In this document: positions 1 to 11,344 of the stretch, piece after piece | How positions within the stretch are numbered: the stretch's first letter is position 1 | Layout: each line of letters starts with the position of its first letter | Assembly (NCBI GenBank): GCA_963575745.1 | Contig: CAUYUJ010012581.1 | Span: 303,001-367,000 of the forward strand | Direction: 5' to 3' | From: Prorocentrum cordatum | Taxonomy: Eukaryota > Sar > Dinophyceae > Prorocentrales > Prorocentraceae | DNA: 64,000 nucleotides | Notes under the pieces: model-generated | What the model was told of the DNA's origin: nothing | Databases searched by the model: none | Seen by the model: the letters and a program-made list of their open reading frames with translations, nothing else | Made by a program: the position numbers and the translations under genes

Positions 1-246
1 TCGCTCCCCTCCCTTCTCCTTCCCTCCTCCCCTTCCTTCCCTCTTCCTCCCTGCTCCTCCTCCTGGTATTCCCCCATTATCCTCTAACTCTCCTCATCCT
101 CCGCCTCCGCCTCCTCCTCCTCTGGCTCCGCCTCCTCCTCGTCCTCTTCCCTCCTGGTTCTCTTTCTCTTTCTCCTCCTCCTCTCCTCCGTTTCCTCCTC
201 TTCCTTCTCCTCCTCCTCCTCCTCCTCCTCCTCCTCCTCACGGTAG
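1..246. repeat. Pyrimidine-rich CTC/CCT tract
   Basis: The plus strand is almost pure C and T, ending in an uninterrupted run of CTC triplets at about 208-239. Open frames across it on the minus strand are poly-Glu or poly-Arg and are composition artefacts. No gene is seen here. Confidence 0.85.
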
Positions 247-419
247 GCGTGGGCTGGAGCCGACGGAGGCTTTTCGCGTCGGTGCGTTTTGAATTGTGGC
301 CCCGCGCCCCGACCCAACTCCCAACTCCCGCGCCCAGCCCCTCGCCCGCCTGGCGCGCGCGGCAGGAGGGAGCAAGGCGACCCTTGGCTAAGCCGTGCAC
401 TGTGGTGCGGCGCGCCGGC

Positions 420-2480
420 GAGTCCCATCCCGCCCTCTTGTTGTTTTTGCGGGAAGTCAGAGGACGGCAAGGACGGCATCGTCAAGGAATACGTCACCCT
501 CCTGGCATCGGGGCATCGGCGGCGGCACCGACGTCGACATCAAGCTCGACATTCTTTGCGACCAGACGCAGCCCGTGTATTGCTCATTCGACACCACGGT
601 TCGGCAACTCCCATGGGATTTCTTTCGGGTCGCGGCGGACGTGGGCGGCAAGATGGCGCTCGCGAGACTTTTTCGCCATGTGTTGCTACCCGCCAGTGCG
701 GGTACACTCGGACTTTGCCAACGCGACGTGGTGCTGCAAGTGTGGACGCGAAAAGTCTGGTCAGCCTGACCCAGGTTTCCCAGCTCGATCGCAGCGACGG
801 CCGTCCCGACCTCCATCGTCAGGTACGGAAGGAGCTTGGGAAGGACAAGAACGAGGATGCGGATGCGACCCAGGACCCCTCACCAGAGGCCGTGGCTCGA
901 GCGCGCAAAGCCGTCTCGGCTCCTGCGCGGCTTGGGATGGATGACAGCAGCGCCATCCTGGCCGCTGCCCAACAGGAGTCAGCAGCGCCGAATATCCAGA
1001 GCGGGCTCTGTGCACTCATGACGTCCATTTTCGTGGAGCCTTCGAGCGTCAGGCGGCAAAGACGAAAAAAGTACGGGCCTCACAAAAGCAGGTGGACAGC
1101 TCAAATTGGACCACGGCGCCAAATCACCCGAGTTGGAGGCTGCGACTGCTGATCTCGCCAAGATACTCTCAGAAGACACAGCTGTCCGTGTGGCCGCTTT
1201 GGCTTCAGGACGTATTACACCGAGCAACGAAGCAGAGCAGAATTGGGACGGTGCCCTTAATCGGTTGGAGAGTATTGACAAAGCAGTACCGTCTACATCA
1301 CATGAGGATGCGTTGGCGTTCTGCCAGTCCTTGGGGACTCATGTTTGCCCAGCTCCAGCGGCGGTGGCGCAGCATCGGCAAGCTCACGTTGCAATACTTT
1401 CTATTGCTTTACCTGCCACGCCTATTCATGGGAACGCTTCTTGGATGCCCAGGGCGACTCCGCCATGGAGGGAGCAGACGGAGGATGACTCACTTTTGAT
1501 AGTCCATATGCCTCAGTTGTTCGGCGACGGAGTAGTTCGAGCGTTCGACCAGCTCGAGATGACTTTGCCAGTCGCGCAGCCTAACTCTCCACGGACTTCC
1601 CCCCCGCACGCCATCCACCCGTTTGGGTGGCGAGAGGCGGCCAGGCGCAGCTGATCATGGCCATGCGGTTTCAGATGTTTGAGAGTGGACACAGTCTTCC
1701 AGAGGTGAGGGGCTTCTGGCTTATTGCAGTGCGCTCGGGAGCCTTAGTTCAGTTTGAAAGCCCTGGCCGTGTGCCTCGCGAACCAGACTCGATCGGTCGT
1801 CGCGCGCTGGATTCTAGCGGGGCTCATCGTCGTCGACGCGGGCTACGTCCCCCCGGCGGAAGCCCGTGCGCATGCCCAGTTTGAACAGCTATGGCTGGCC
1901 GCGGGCGACATATTGTCTGGGCGACATGCGTCGCGTTTTTCTCGTTGCCACGCAGGGGTTGCGTCTATTGGGCAATGGGCGTCTGCGTCCGACGCGTCTG
2001 GAACCCAGTCGACGCCGACATTTGTTCCGATTCTGGCAAGCCCAGGGCGGGCGTTGGACCCGATGTGCGGGGCGACATCGGGGTGGTGAAACCCTCGACA
2101 TGCCTCAGCTCGCACGTGGCCGTCCTTGCTTACAGCGCGGCCGCTCTGGCCCAGGCTGGCCTTCGAGGTGGATCTGCAGTTGCCTCATCATACTTGGGGC
2201 AGGGCTCTAAGCTGGCCGCGCCAATGCCAGTCGCATCTCGCGGCTTGGCGCGTGACCCAGCGTTTCTTCGTTGCCTGCCGTTGCCTCTGGAGACTGGGGC
2301 ACCCATCGCAGCGGCTCTAACTTTGGAGACGAAAAGGAGCGCGCGCCGAAATTCACTCCAAACGAAATGGAGCTTTTCTTGATGGTTTCAGTTCGCAGGC
2401 GCGCCCTGCCGCGCGGCGGTTCCCCGGCGCATCTTACAGCGTACCGACGCATAATACGGGGCATTCCATTGCGCGTTGCG
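420..2480 (+). pseudogene. Decayed coding remnant, possibly 5' half of a LINE-like element
   Basis: No frame stays open for long, but protein-like stretches continue from frame to frame on the plus strand. They include a Cys-x-Cys motif (CCKCGREKSG, about 720-760), a helical segment reading SPELEAATADLAKIL (about 1127-1171) and an open frame of 111 residues from 1754. Non-LTR elements of dinoflagellates often begin with Cys motifs and helical segments, and a reverse transcriptase-like motif follows at 4098. I infer a frameshifted ORF1/endonuclease region. It could instead be an unrelated pseudogene. Low confidence. Confidence 0.25.
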
Positions 2481-2607
2481 CATGCTATCGCGCGCCACTT
2501 ACGCGTGGCTTGAGCTACTTCGCAGACGCTTTCTGGCGAGGCCCTTCGAGGGTCCTCTGAGGGCCCGCCCGGGCCGCTGAGTGCCGAGAGTTCCGGGCAG
2601 CCGTTGT

Positions 2608-3111
2608 CGGCAGTCGGCGAAAGCAGCGCCGCCGAAAGCGCCCTCGAAAGGGCCGCCGAGGTGGCCGCCGAAAAGGCCGACGGCCGAAATTGCCGCCACA
2701 ATTGCCGCCGAAATCGCCGCCGAAATTGCCGCCAAAATCGCAGCCGAAATTGCCGCCGACATTTCAGCCGAAATTTTTGATTGCGCCGCCGAAAAGAAGC
2801 CAAACTTGACCTTGGCTGCGACCCAATGCCTGTGTCCGCGGCGCCATCGTGACGAATTAAACAAATGATTTCGCTCGGGACAGTGCAATGGCAATTTCGG
2901 CGGCTGAATTTCGGCGGCGACTTCGGCGGCTGAGTTCCGGCTGCTGTTGCGGCGGAGTTCGCAATTATTCCGGCGGTAATTTCGGCAGCAATTGCTGCGG
3001 CAAGTTCGGCGGCGATTGCAGCTGCAATTTCGGCGGCGATTTCGCCGGCGATTTCTGCGGCCCCCTCGGGTGCCCCCGTCGCGGCCCTTTCAAAGGCAAT
3101 TTCGGCGGTTT
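2608..3111. repeat. Inverted pair of GCCGCCGAAATT arrays
   Basis: At 2608-2802 the plus strand carries degenerate tandem units of about 12 bp, GCCGCCGAAATT. At 2889-3111 the same unit runs in the opposite orientation (AATTTCGGCGGC). The two arms enclose about 85 bp of unique sequence and could fold on each other. Both strands translate as EIAAEIAAKIAAEIAA-like repeats, so the 407-residue minus frame spanning 2207-3430 is a repeat artefact. The block lies inside the putative LINE remnant, suggesting later insertion or expansion. Confidence 0.8.
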
Positions 3112-3419
3112 TGCTGTCGACAAGTGTCGACGAGGCGTGTTCGCGGCACTCGGCTGCGACAGAGAGTCGAGTTTCGGCGACGCAGGCCGACGCGCCCTCA
3201 GCGCGATGATAATTCTTACATTTGTTATCATGTGGTCTCGGCGGCGACGATGGCGACGGCCGCGGCGGTGTTTGGTTTAGAATGGGTGCCCGCCGGAGGG
3301 CGCTGCAGGCGGGCCCGCGCCCCCAGCGTTGCACGCTTTCAAACGGCAGACAATTGCAGCGCAATTCCCATGGACTTCGGCTGCTGTTTTTGGGGTCGCG
3401 GCGGCTCCTAAGCATGGTC

Positions 3420-6400
3420 CTCGGTGACATTTAGCATGACATGTTGCCCGCCTGTGGCCTTGCGACGCAGCTGGGCGCGAGGGTCGCCTTTGCTTCTGAA
3501 GGCGCATGTCGAGACCCTGGCTCTGGCGACGATTCGAAGACTGACAACTGGCTGGCTTGCGATTGCTTGGCCGCAGCGACGCAGGCGCCGCCATGCGCGG
3601 CGGGCACCCTGCGCGCGCATACGAACCAACGCCAGTCGATCCCGGACCCCGCGGGCCCCAGGCATTACCGAGTTCTTCGTCGACCATTCCAGTGTCTGAA
3701 GATGGCGACGACGACGGTGAGATGGCGTTCTTGGTTTGTGTTTTGCCAGAGTTTGATTGTTGAGTGGGATTAGCTCGCGCGCAGTGATGCCGTGCCCGCC
3801 AAAAGAGGCTGGGCCGTTGCATATCTTCGATGCGAGAGGTGGCCCAGCCAGGCCTGGTGGACGTGCCGATGGCCCGTAGCGCGCGCGCACGACTGCCGGG
3901 GGCGCGCTGGCGTGGCACCAACCGAGCGGCGCAAGCTCCCACGGGAATTGCGCACAGCGAAGCAGCGTATACATGACCCACGGCCTTTCATAACATAGGC
4001 GCGACAGCACGGCATGCACGCGTGCGCGGCGCATCTAGTTGATTTCGCGGGTGGCCATGGGCGGGGTGGTAGACTGCGTGCGTCCATGCCTGGCTACTTC
4101 GTGGATGACATTGTACACGTGCTCGCGTGCGTTGTCGCTTCGCCCGCTACGCATTTTTGGTTGCGCGTTACAGTTCCTCGGAGACTTCTTCGGTCAATCG
4201 GCCGAACCAGCAGCGACCCGGAGCTGCGCGATGTAAAATCTTTGTTCCACCTTGGTTGATGAAGGCATTCAGTGGCCGGTCTGGCGCAGTTCATCGGTGG
4301 GCTAATCCGCGCGGCTAGCAGCTCGCCGAGGTGAGCACGGGTCTGGGATCAATCAGCCTTCTTGATGACATCGCGGCTGCGCGAAAGGCATCTTGGGGCT
4401 CAGCGTGGGAGGGCGTCGATATCGGACCGACGCGCCGTGTATCCAGCGTTTCTGGTAGTTTTTTAGGCGACCAACCTGGGTGGCCTTGCCGGGCAGTTTC
4501 CAGCGGGGACAGCAGTCGGCGCTGGTGTTTTGCGACGTCCGCATCGGTCTAGCCTCCAGCGGAGCATTGGCTGCGCTGGGCTATCCCCCACGCCTGTGCG
4601 AAATGCGGGGGCGGCGGCCTGCAGTGCTCACCCGCGCGCAGATCTGTCTCCGGATAAAGCCGTCGAGGGGGTGCCGCCCTATAGCGCTATCTTTCTCGAG
4701 TAGCAGAGGTCGAGGTGAAGCTCGACTGAACTGGATTCGATCCTGCGTTGTCTTTGTGAATCAGAGATATCTTGCAAGAGCGCTGCCGACGTTGCCGTTG
4801 GGCTACTGGTGCAAGTTGCACCAACCTCTCAAGTTGAAAAGTGCTTTGGTCGCTCAGCACCGCAGCGCAGTTTTCCCGTTGCTCTCGTGGTCCTTGTTGT
4901 GCGCATGTGCGCCGTGGCTCGTCGTCTCTCATGGGGCGCGTGCTAATCGCTCCCAGCGCGGGCATCAGGGGGATCTTACCTGGTTGTTCGCTGGCCACGT
5001 TTTGTTTGCAGTGCGCGATGCTAACTCCGCCTGGCTCATTGTCCAGACATACTGGACATATCCATAGGTGATACGCGCCGGTGCTATTTCCATTGCCATT
5101 ATTGAGGCGGCCACTGCTATTGCGGAAGCAGCTTGCTCTCGCTTCTGCGTCTTCGTCACTATTCTGCCTGGCGCGGGCTTGCCACTTGCTCGGCATAAGC
5201 TTGCGTTGAATTGTAATTCGGTGTGTATTGGCGAGCAGATTGTCGTCGAGTTATCGCGCCCTTGCTTTTGCTATGAAGCTGACTTGGAGGTCTTGGGGGG
5301 TTGAAGTCCATGCGGGTCGACCCGTTCGACGTGATCGTTTTTGCGCTCGTATCGGTCGCGCGCAGCAGCGTCTGCAGCGGCTCCGGTTAAAAAAGCCGCG
5401 CCCCTGGCCGCGCGATTCGCAAAGCAAGCGCCCCCTTCAGAAACGCAGCGCGGGGCGGGGGCCCATTGGGTCCCATCCGCAGTTTGGTGAAGCCGCGAGG
5501 AACGCCATGCGCAGCACATGGTCTGCCCCTGGGTCCACTACCTCAGCTTTTCCCACCTCGTGTCTTCAGGGCCCCATGCGCGATGGCCCCCAAGTAGCCT
5601 GTTGGGTTCAGCCGGAGTTCCAGTGGGCCGCGTTATTACGCGGTCGATGCATTGACCGCCTAGTTCTGCAGCGAGCGTGGCGGTGCCGAGTTTTTCGCGT
5701 CCTGCAGACTGCGAATCCACGAGCTCATGTTGCTGGGCGCGCAGGCGCAATGTTTTTCTAATTTGAAGCTTCGGACTGGAGATCAGTCTTGGCCCGTAGG
5801 TCCGTCACAGACGCTGGCGACGAGCTGGGGGCACTTGCAGACGCACCTAGGATGGCGCGTGATTTGGCGCGCGCAGCACCTGTTCGTCACGCGCGGGAGG
5901 CCCGGGGCACGAGACGCCGTCGCGCGGGCGACGGGATGGGCCCCAAGGAGCCCGTTGGTTACTGGCTGAGTCCTATTTCTGGCCTCTTGACAAACGCCCT
6001 CGCGAACCTGAAGAAGACCCCGGCCTTGAACCTTGGGCGCCCATGGGAGCTTTCGGCGTCTGAAGTTTGCCTACTTCGCGCCCTATTAGCTGGAGGGCTA
6101 TGGCCTCCTCGATGTTTGCGTCGACATGGAGATGCTAGCGCATCATGTTGTCCTGCATGCGCGTGTAAACTATGCGCATAGCATCATGTCGCATGGGAAT
6201 GCGGCGGACGAGTTGACCTCCAACACGGCGCGATGCGTCAAGTCGGCACACGAGGGCTGCCGCCGAGATCGCAGGACTCTTCGTCTTGGAATGGAGGCAT
6301 GGCCCCTCGATCGCGCGTGCCATCTGCCATCGGCTCCTTGTCGAGACGATAGCGAAAGTCGGCGCATCGTGCGCGGTTCCCTTGACCTGGCCGCGGGGGG

Positions 6401-6560
6401 CACTACGCGAACGGCGCGAGCAGCAGCGCGCGGTGCTGCCCCAGGCCACCCGAGCAGGATGCGGCATTATTCAGAATGTTGGGCGGCATATCGAGTTTCT
6501 TGTCTATGGGGCCCTACCAGGACGCGTGCAGAGCTCCGCGGTCTGATCTACATGCTGTAC
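3420..6560 (+). pseudogene. Decayed reverse transcriptase-like region of a LINE
   Basis: In the plus frame at 4069-4130 the translation reads GRLRASMPGYFVDDIVHVLA. The F-V-D-D at 4098-4109 matches the catalytic motif C of non-LTR reverse transcriptases, which carries two metal-binding aspartates. Downstream, 6058-6160 reads LLRALLAGGLWPP followed by CPACACKLC, which resembles the Cys-rich C-terminal region of dinoflagellate LINE polyproteins. Frames are broken by stops and shifts throughout, so this is not a functional enzyme. I see no convincing fingers or palm motifs A and B, so the call rests on two short motifs and gene-like composition. Confidence 0.32.
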
Positions 6561-8990
6561 TACACGTTCCGCAAGCGTGCTTATTTTTTATACATGCGCA
6601 TGCTGCCTTTCATGGCCTCGTAGGAGGGAGGCATCGAGCTTGGCCCAGGTTTCAGTCGCGGCCCCAGGCGCCCAAATACGGACTTCTGGGAAGCTGGAGG
6701 AAGCTCGACGACCTCGCGGGCCTCGGAGAGGCCGTCAGGGTCACTCGCGTTAGGGGCCACCAGTCTCGGGACTCTTCTGGAGGCTCGCTCTAGCAGGTGG
6801 GCTGATTTTCCATCCGACAAGGGCGCGACTCTCTCTGTGCCGGTCGGGGAGCTTTTATAGCTGTGAGGACTGCCATGAAATCGGTTCGGGGCGCTCTCGA
6901 GAGGTCGCATCAGGCCCGCTCGCCTCGCGCGCTGCACGGCCGCGTCGAAGCGCTCAAGAAACCAAGGAAGTTGAAGGCAAAGATGCCTGGCGGTCGTTGC
7001 CTCGACCTTCTGGGCCATTTGAAACATGCGTTCCTCCGGCGCGTCTGCATTGCTAGAGGTCCGACTTTTGCAATGGGGTGCGCGAGCCTTGTAGAGAATG
7101 AGTCTTTTTTTCAGATTTAGCTTCCCGCGTCGTAGTCCATCGTGGCTCTCCAGGATGCTGGGCCCCCGCTGGGGAGTCGGTTTCTCCCGCGGCGCCCTGC
7201 GGCGTGGGCTTCCCTGGCGACCCAGTGAATGGCGGACTGTTCACGGGAGGTTTGACCTCGTCGGGCACCGAGGTCGACTTCTCTGTTCGGCCCCCCCGTC
7301 GGACCCAGGCGCGCCCCAGGCTAGGCTGGGGTTGCGGAGCCGGAGAGGCCGAAACCATTCGCCTTTAGCAGCCCCTGTCGAGGCCACGTCGTCAGGCACA
7401 GGCTGACTGACAGATCCGATCTCGCTCGGGATAGGCCACTGTCGCCACCAGTCAGGATGGCGCGGCCACGGGTTAGCTTTGATCCAGCCGTGTCCAGTTG
7501 CATTCGTGCTTCGTTTGAATTGGCACGCGCGATCCAGGATGTTGATTGACCCTCCCGCTCGACGTTGAGCCCCGCCACCCCCATATTCAACCTCGCGACG
7601 GACGCGCCTATGCGCTTGAATGTGCGCGCAACGTTCGACGGCGCGCAGGATCTGTCACAATTGTGCTGGGAGGGAATTCCTTTGTCGCGCCATCGCCCCA
7701 GCCGCGCTTCTCCCAAAGTTTGGCACGGATCGCTCGCGGCATGATCGGGGCCATCTTCTTCGGGTCACCCCTGGGTCCGTGGTCCTTTGTGCGCGACGTG
7801 GTTACTGCGCATTGACCTAGCGGGCCCATTTCTGCTCGATTGTACCCTCCCTCCTACACCTGGAGGGCGCGCCCGTCGGAACCGACGCCTCCTCTTGGAA
7901 GGCAGGCATCCGATCCACGAGGGGGGGCCTGGCTCTCGCCCCATTCCGGTCCAATCAGCCTCCTGCACCGGTCGATCCTGCGGTTGGCTGGTTCGGATTG
8001 TGCAGGGGGCGAGATCATGGAGTTGGAATTCTTGGGCGCGCGACGCGCGCGGCCTTGTGGCCGCTCCCGGGCTCCTGGTCTCGAGCTCCTTCCGGCCCCG
8101 GCGCCTGGCCTTTTTCGACATCGTCATGTTCTTGCTTCGCCACGACAGCGCCTACAGTAGGCGCGCCGCGCCCGCCCTTGTCGCTGCCGCCGCTGTCTCG
8201 GGCTCGCTTCGCTCGCCGTGATCATGTCTAGGCGGGCGGGTGAAGCATGCTTTGGGCCCCTTTGCGGGGGTCCAGCGACCCCCGCTGCTTCAATCAAGGT
8301 GCATGTCACGCGCGTTGCGAGACTTTTTTCCCGCACCGTCACATCCTCCTCCTCGTTGTTCTTTCCGTTCCTTCTCCTCATGCTCCTCTTGCTCGCCCAT
8401 GTCTTCCCCTTTTTCCCCCCTCCTGGCGTTCCCTCCGTCTTTGTCCGTTCCCCTTCGGCCTATCATCGCCCAAACAGGGAAGATTTTACACAGTTGGCCC
8501 GGGCCCACTGGTGCTAAACGAATTTCGGGGCAATCTCTTGGTAATCTCGGGGCCCTGGGGTAATCTCGGGGAGGTTGCCGCGTCGTCGCTGGTGCTGGTC
8601 AAAACCAGCTGCCGCGACTGAGGGCCCTGCGCACTAGCGCGGTGAAATGTTGAGCCGGGTAGGGCGCCACCCGGCTGTCATGTTACAGAGGTTCCGGCAG
8701 GATCTTGGGCCCGATAAATCATCCGATGCCGATGCTGCGATGCATTTCGGTTGGATTACGCACGGAACGGCCAGCCTCCAGGGTGCGGGGCAGTCCAGGG
8801 AAGGTAATTTCATAATGAGTTACGCTTCGCGTGTCTCCGCCAGTCCATTCAGAAGCCCTGCCCACGAGAGCTGACCTGAAATGGAACGCAGAGGCGCATA
8901 TAGTGAAACAGAGCGGTCAAACATAACGGGGGGGGAACGCGTTGAGTCACGTTTGGGGTTGTCTTGGAGCATCGAAGCTATGTTTTTTTT
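6560..8990. other. Stretch without recognisable genes
   Basis: This is mixed-composition sequence with short open frames on both strands and no recurring motif that I recognise. A pyrimidine-rich patch lies at about 8335-8450. It could be the tail of the decayed element to the left or intergenic sequence. Confidence 0.5.
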
Positions 8991-8993
8991 TTG

Positions 8994-9165
8994 GTTGGGG
9001 GGGGGGCGTCTTGGGGTCCTCTTGGGGCTCTTTGAGGGCATCTTGGAGCCCTTTTGGGGCTCTTTGGGGGATCTTGGGGTCCTCTTGGGGCTCTTTTGGG
9101 GCGCCTTGGGGCCTTTGTGGCGCTCTCTTAGGGCTCTTTTAGGGCCCTGCAGGGTTTCCCGGGGC
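8994..9165 (+). repeat. CTTGGGG-type degenerate tandem repeat, G-rich on plus
   Basis: Irregular units of about 12-20 bp built on TCTTGGGG(CT)CTCTTTTGG repeat here. The same repeat type recurs, in either orientation, at about eleven other places in the window. Its open reading frames (GSSWGSLR and similar) are composition artefacts. Confidence 0.8.
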
Positions 9166-9240
9166 TGTCGTGGAGGATGTCGGTGAAAAGTGGGGGGTCC
9201 TAGCGTTTAGCTCCCCCCCTTTTGGGGCCATCCAAATCCG

Positions 9241-9456
9241 TAGTGGGTGGCGGTGACGCATGCAAACGCACCCATTGCCGCCTTCGGTGGAGCTCCCTAT
9301 CGGGCCACGAACCGTGTGGGGTGTGTGCCGTAATGGGTGGCGGTGACGCATGCAACCGCGCCCATTGGCGCCTTCGGTGGAGCTCCCTACGGGGCCACGA
9401 ACCGTGTGAGAGGTGTGCCGTAATGGGTGGCGGTGACGCATGCAGACGCACCCATT
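9241..9456 (+). repeat. Fragment of the 90-bp satellite (three monomers)
   Basis: Three monomers containing GGTGGCGGTGACGCATGCAA and GGAGCTCC followed by GGGCCACGAACCGTGTG are present. They are nearly identical to those of the array at 11345-12510. Neither the microsatellite nor the terminal module of the larger copies is attached, so this is a truncated or dispersed piece. Confidence 0.85.
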
Positions 9457-9469
9457 GTTGGAATCCACT

Positions 9470-10340
9470 GCTCTTCTTGTCTGAAGCAGTTGTATAGGAG
9501 GGGGAACAGGGGACAGAGTGTTTACACAGTTTGGAGGAATTCGTGAATTCAGTATGGGTCGGGTTTGAAGCGCCTCGAAGAGAGCGCGCGCACCCGAATC
9601 GCAAGCATATGGCTATATGCGGACCCGAAACAGTTTGCTTTCCGTCGTCGTCCTCGCCCTTGCTCCGTTCCCCTTCCTACCTTCCCTCCCCTGGATGGTG
9701 TCGAAAGCGCCCGCGGTTCGGGCGGGGGAGCACCCCTTCCCACTTCTCTCATTATTCCTCGTTCCTTTTTGTCTCCCTGCCCCACCGTCCGTCGTCCGAC
9801 ATCATCTTCCATCCATGTTCGAAAAGTGAAGTCCCTGGTGCCGCGTGCCCTTCTCAGCGGTATATCGCCATTTCGATGTCAGCGGCGCACCCAAACAGAG
9901 GCGATTGACAATGCGAGCGTTCGGGGCGCACTCCAAACGCGGGCGGCACGGCCGCCGAACACAGTCGCATCGCTAACATGTAAGTTATAGGTGCCTGCGG
10001 CAAGGTCCGCCCCCTTGCCTGGGCAGCGGTCTGTATGGCGACGCGTGGAGCTTTGATTGCTAAGAGGTCCATGGCATGTGACACCTCTCGTGTTTTCGGA
10101 CTGCTGTGCGGCATTCGCCGGGGTCCTCCGAGGCTTTTTTCGGTGCGTTTTCGGGCCGTTTGGGGCCGTTTTGGCGCCGCGTTTCACCGCGGCCGCCCTG
10201 GGCCAGGGAAGCGTGTATGTGCAGCTCCCTCTGGGGCGCCCTGAGCCGGGGGAGTGTGTGTTTTCCCTCCCCCCAAAGCTGGGCATGTCGACCTCGGTTC
10301 TGGGTTGGCAAAGTCGGGGCGCCCTCGAGGTGGCGAGCGT
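9470..10340. other. No recognised gene
   Basis: The sequence is mixed with a pyrimidine-rich centre (about 9640-9800). Short open frames exist on both strands, but none has a supported start, domain or splice context. Confidence 0.5.
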
Positions 10341-10343
10341 TCA

Positions 10344-10605
10344 CCTTTTCGAAATACACAGATCAAAGTGTGATCTGTGTACACAGTTTGTGTTTTCAAC
10401 TGTGTATTTTCGTGTGTGGGCCTCCTGTTTACACAGATCGTGGTGTGATCTGTGTACACAGATCTCGTTCCCATCTGTGTATTTGGAGTGTGCGCCTCGC
10501 GGGTGGTGTTGATTGGGCGGACACTTTCACGTTTCTCTTTCGGCTGGTCCGGGGGGGGCGTCGTACGCGGTCGAAATACGCAGTTCGTGTCTCCAACTGT
10601 GCATC
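10344..10605. repeat. Tandem ACACAGATC hairpin repeats
   Basis: Two units of about 90 bp each contain an inverted pair: ACACAGATC, a short spacer, then GATCTGTGTACACAG, followed by a CTGTGTATTT block. A degenerate third unit is at about 10575-10605. Each unit can form a stem-loop, and the two copies are themselves direct repeats. Confidence 0.75.
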
Positions 10606-10679
10606 TGTTGCGCGCCGCTTGCTGGAGTGGCCCCTGGGCGGGAGTTTCCGCGGGTCTCCTGGCTGGTCCACCAATGGTC

Positions 10680-11340
10680 TGGGCATGCAAAGGCGCGGGG
10701 GGGGGATGGTGGGCTGTGGGAAGGAAAGGGGCTCCATAGGAGGGGTGGCCAAGGGGCCAGGGATGAACGGGACTGGACGAGAGGGGAGGCAACGGGCCCA
10801 GGAAGAGCTGCGTGATCGGCGTCAGCATCACGAGGACGAGGGAGGCGGGGGGGGGGGGCAGAAGGGGGGGCATGATGTGCACTAGGGCGTAGAAGATGCA
10901 AGGCGGGCAGGCATGTGGACGATGGGGGAACGAATCCGGCGGAGGACGACGACGAGGGACGACATGAATTGGCACATGGGGGGTGGCAGTGTGGATGAGG
11001 GGCATGCTGAGGACCAAGGGTAATCGGAGGGGCATGAGGAGAGTGGGCCGAAGCGAAGGGATATTGGGAGGCGGCGGGGAATGTGGCATGAGTCCGAGGC
11101 GGGCGCCAGCTAACGAGTAGCTGAACAGTGTTCTCCGTGTCCGCGCGCTCCCCCCCAAGAACACAATGACCGGTTGCAGAATTGCATGATCTGGGTAATC
11201 GTGCATTTCGTGTTTTCTTGCCAAATGCTCGAGTCCACGACGCCCCTTGGCGTCGCGTTGATGCCGCCCCGATTAGCCAGACCGCATATACACAGATAGG
11301 CATAATATGTGTTTCAACGTTTGTTGCATGACCTTTTCTA
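10680..11340. other. Purine-rich stretch without a supported gene
   Basis: The plus strand is rich in GGGG and AGG runs at about 10690-11100. The minus strand therefore reads as long Pro/His-rich frames. I reject these as composition artefacts. Confidence 0.5.
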
Positions 11341-11344
11341 TAGT

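Noticed and set aside
2207-3430. 407-residue open frame on minus
   Set aside because: Its middle is the inverted GCCGCCGAAATT array, and the remainder overlaps decayed element sequence on the other strand.
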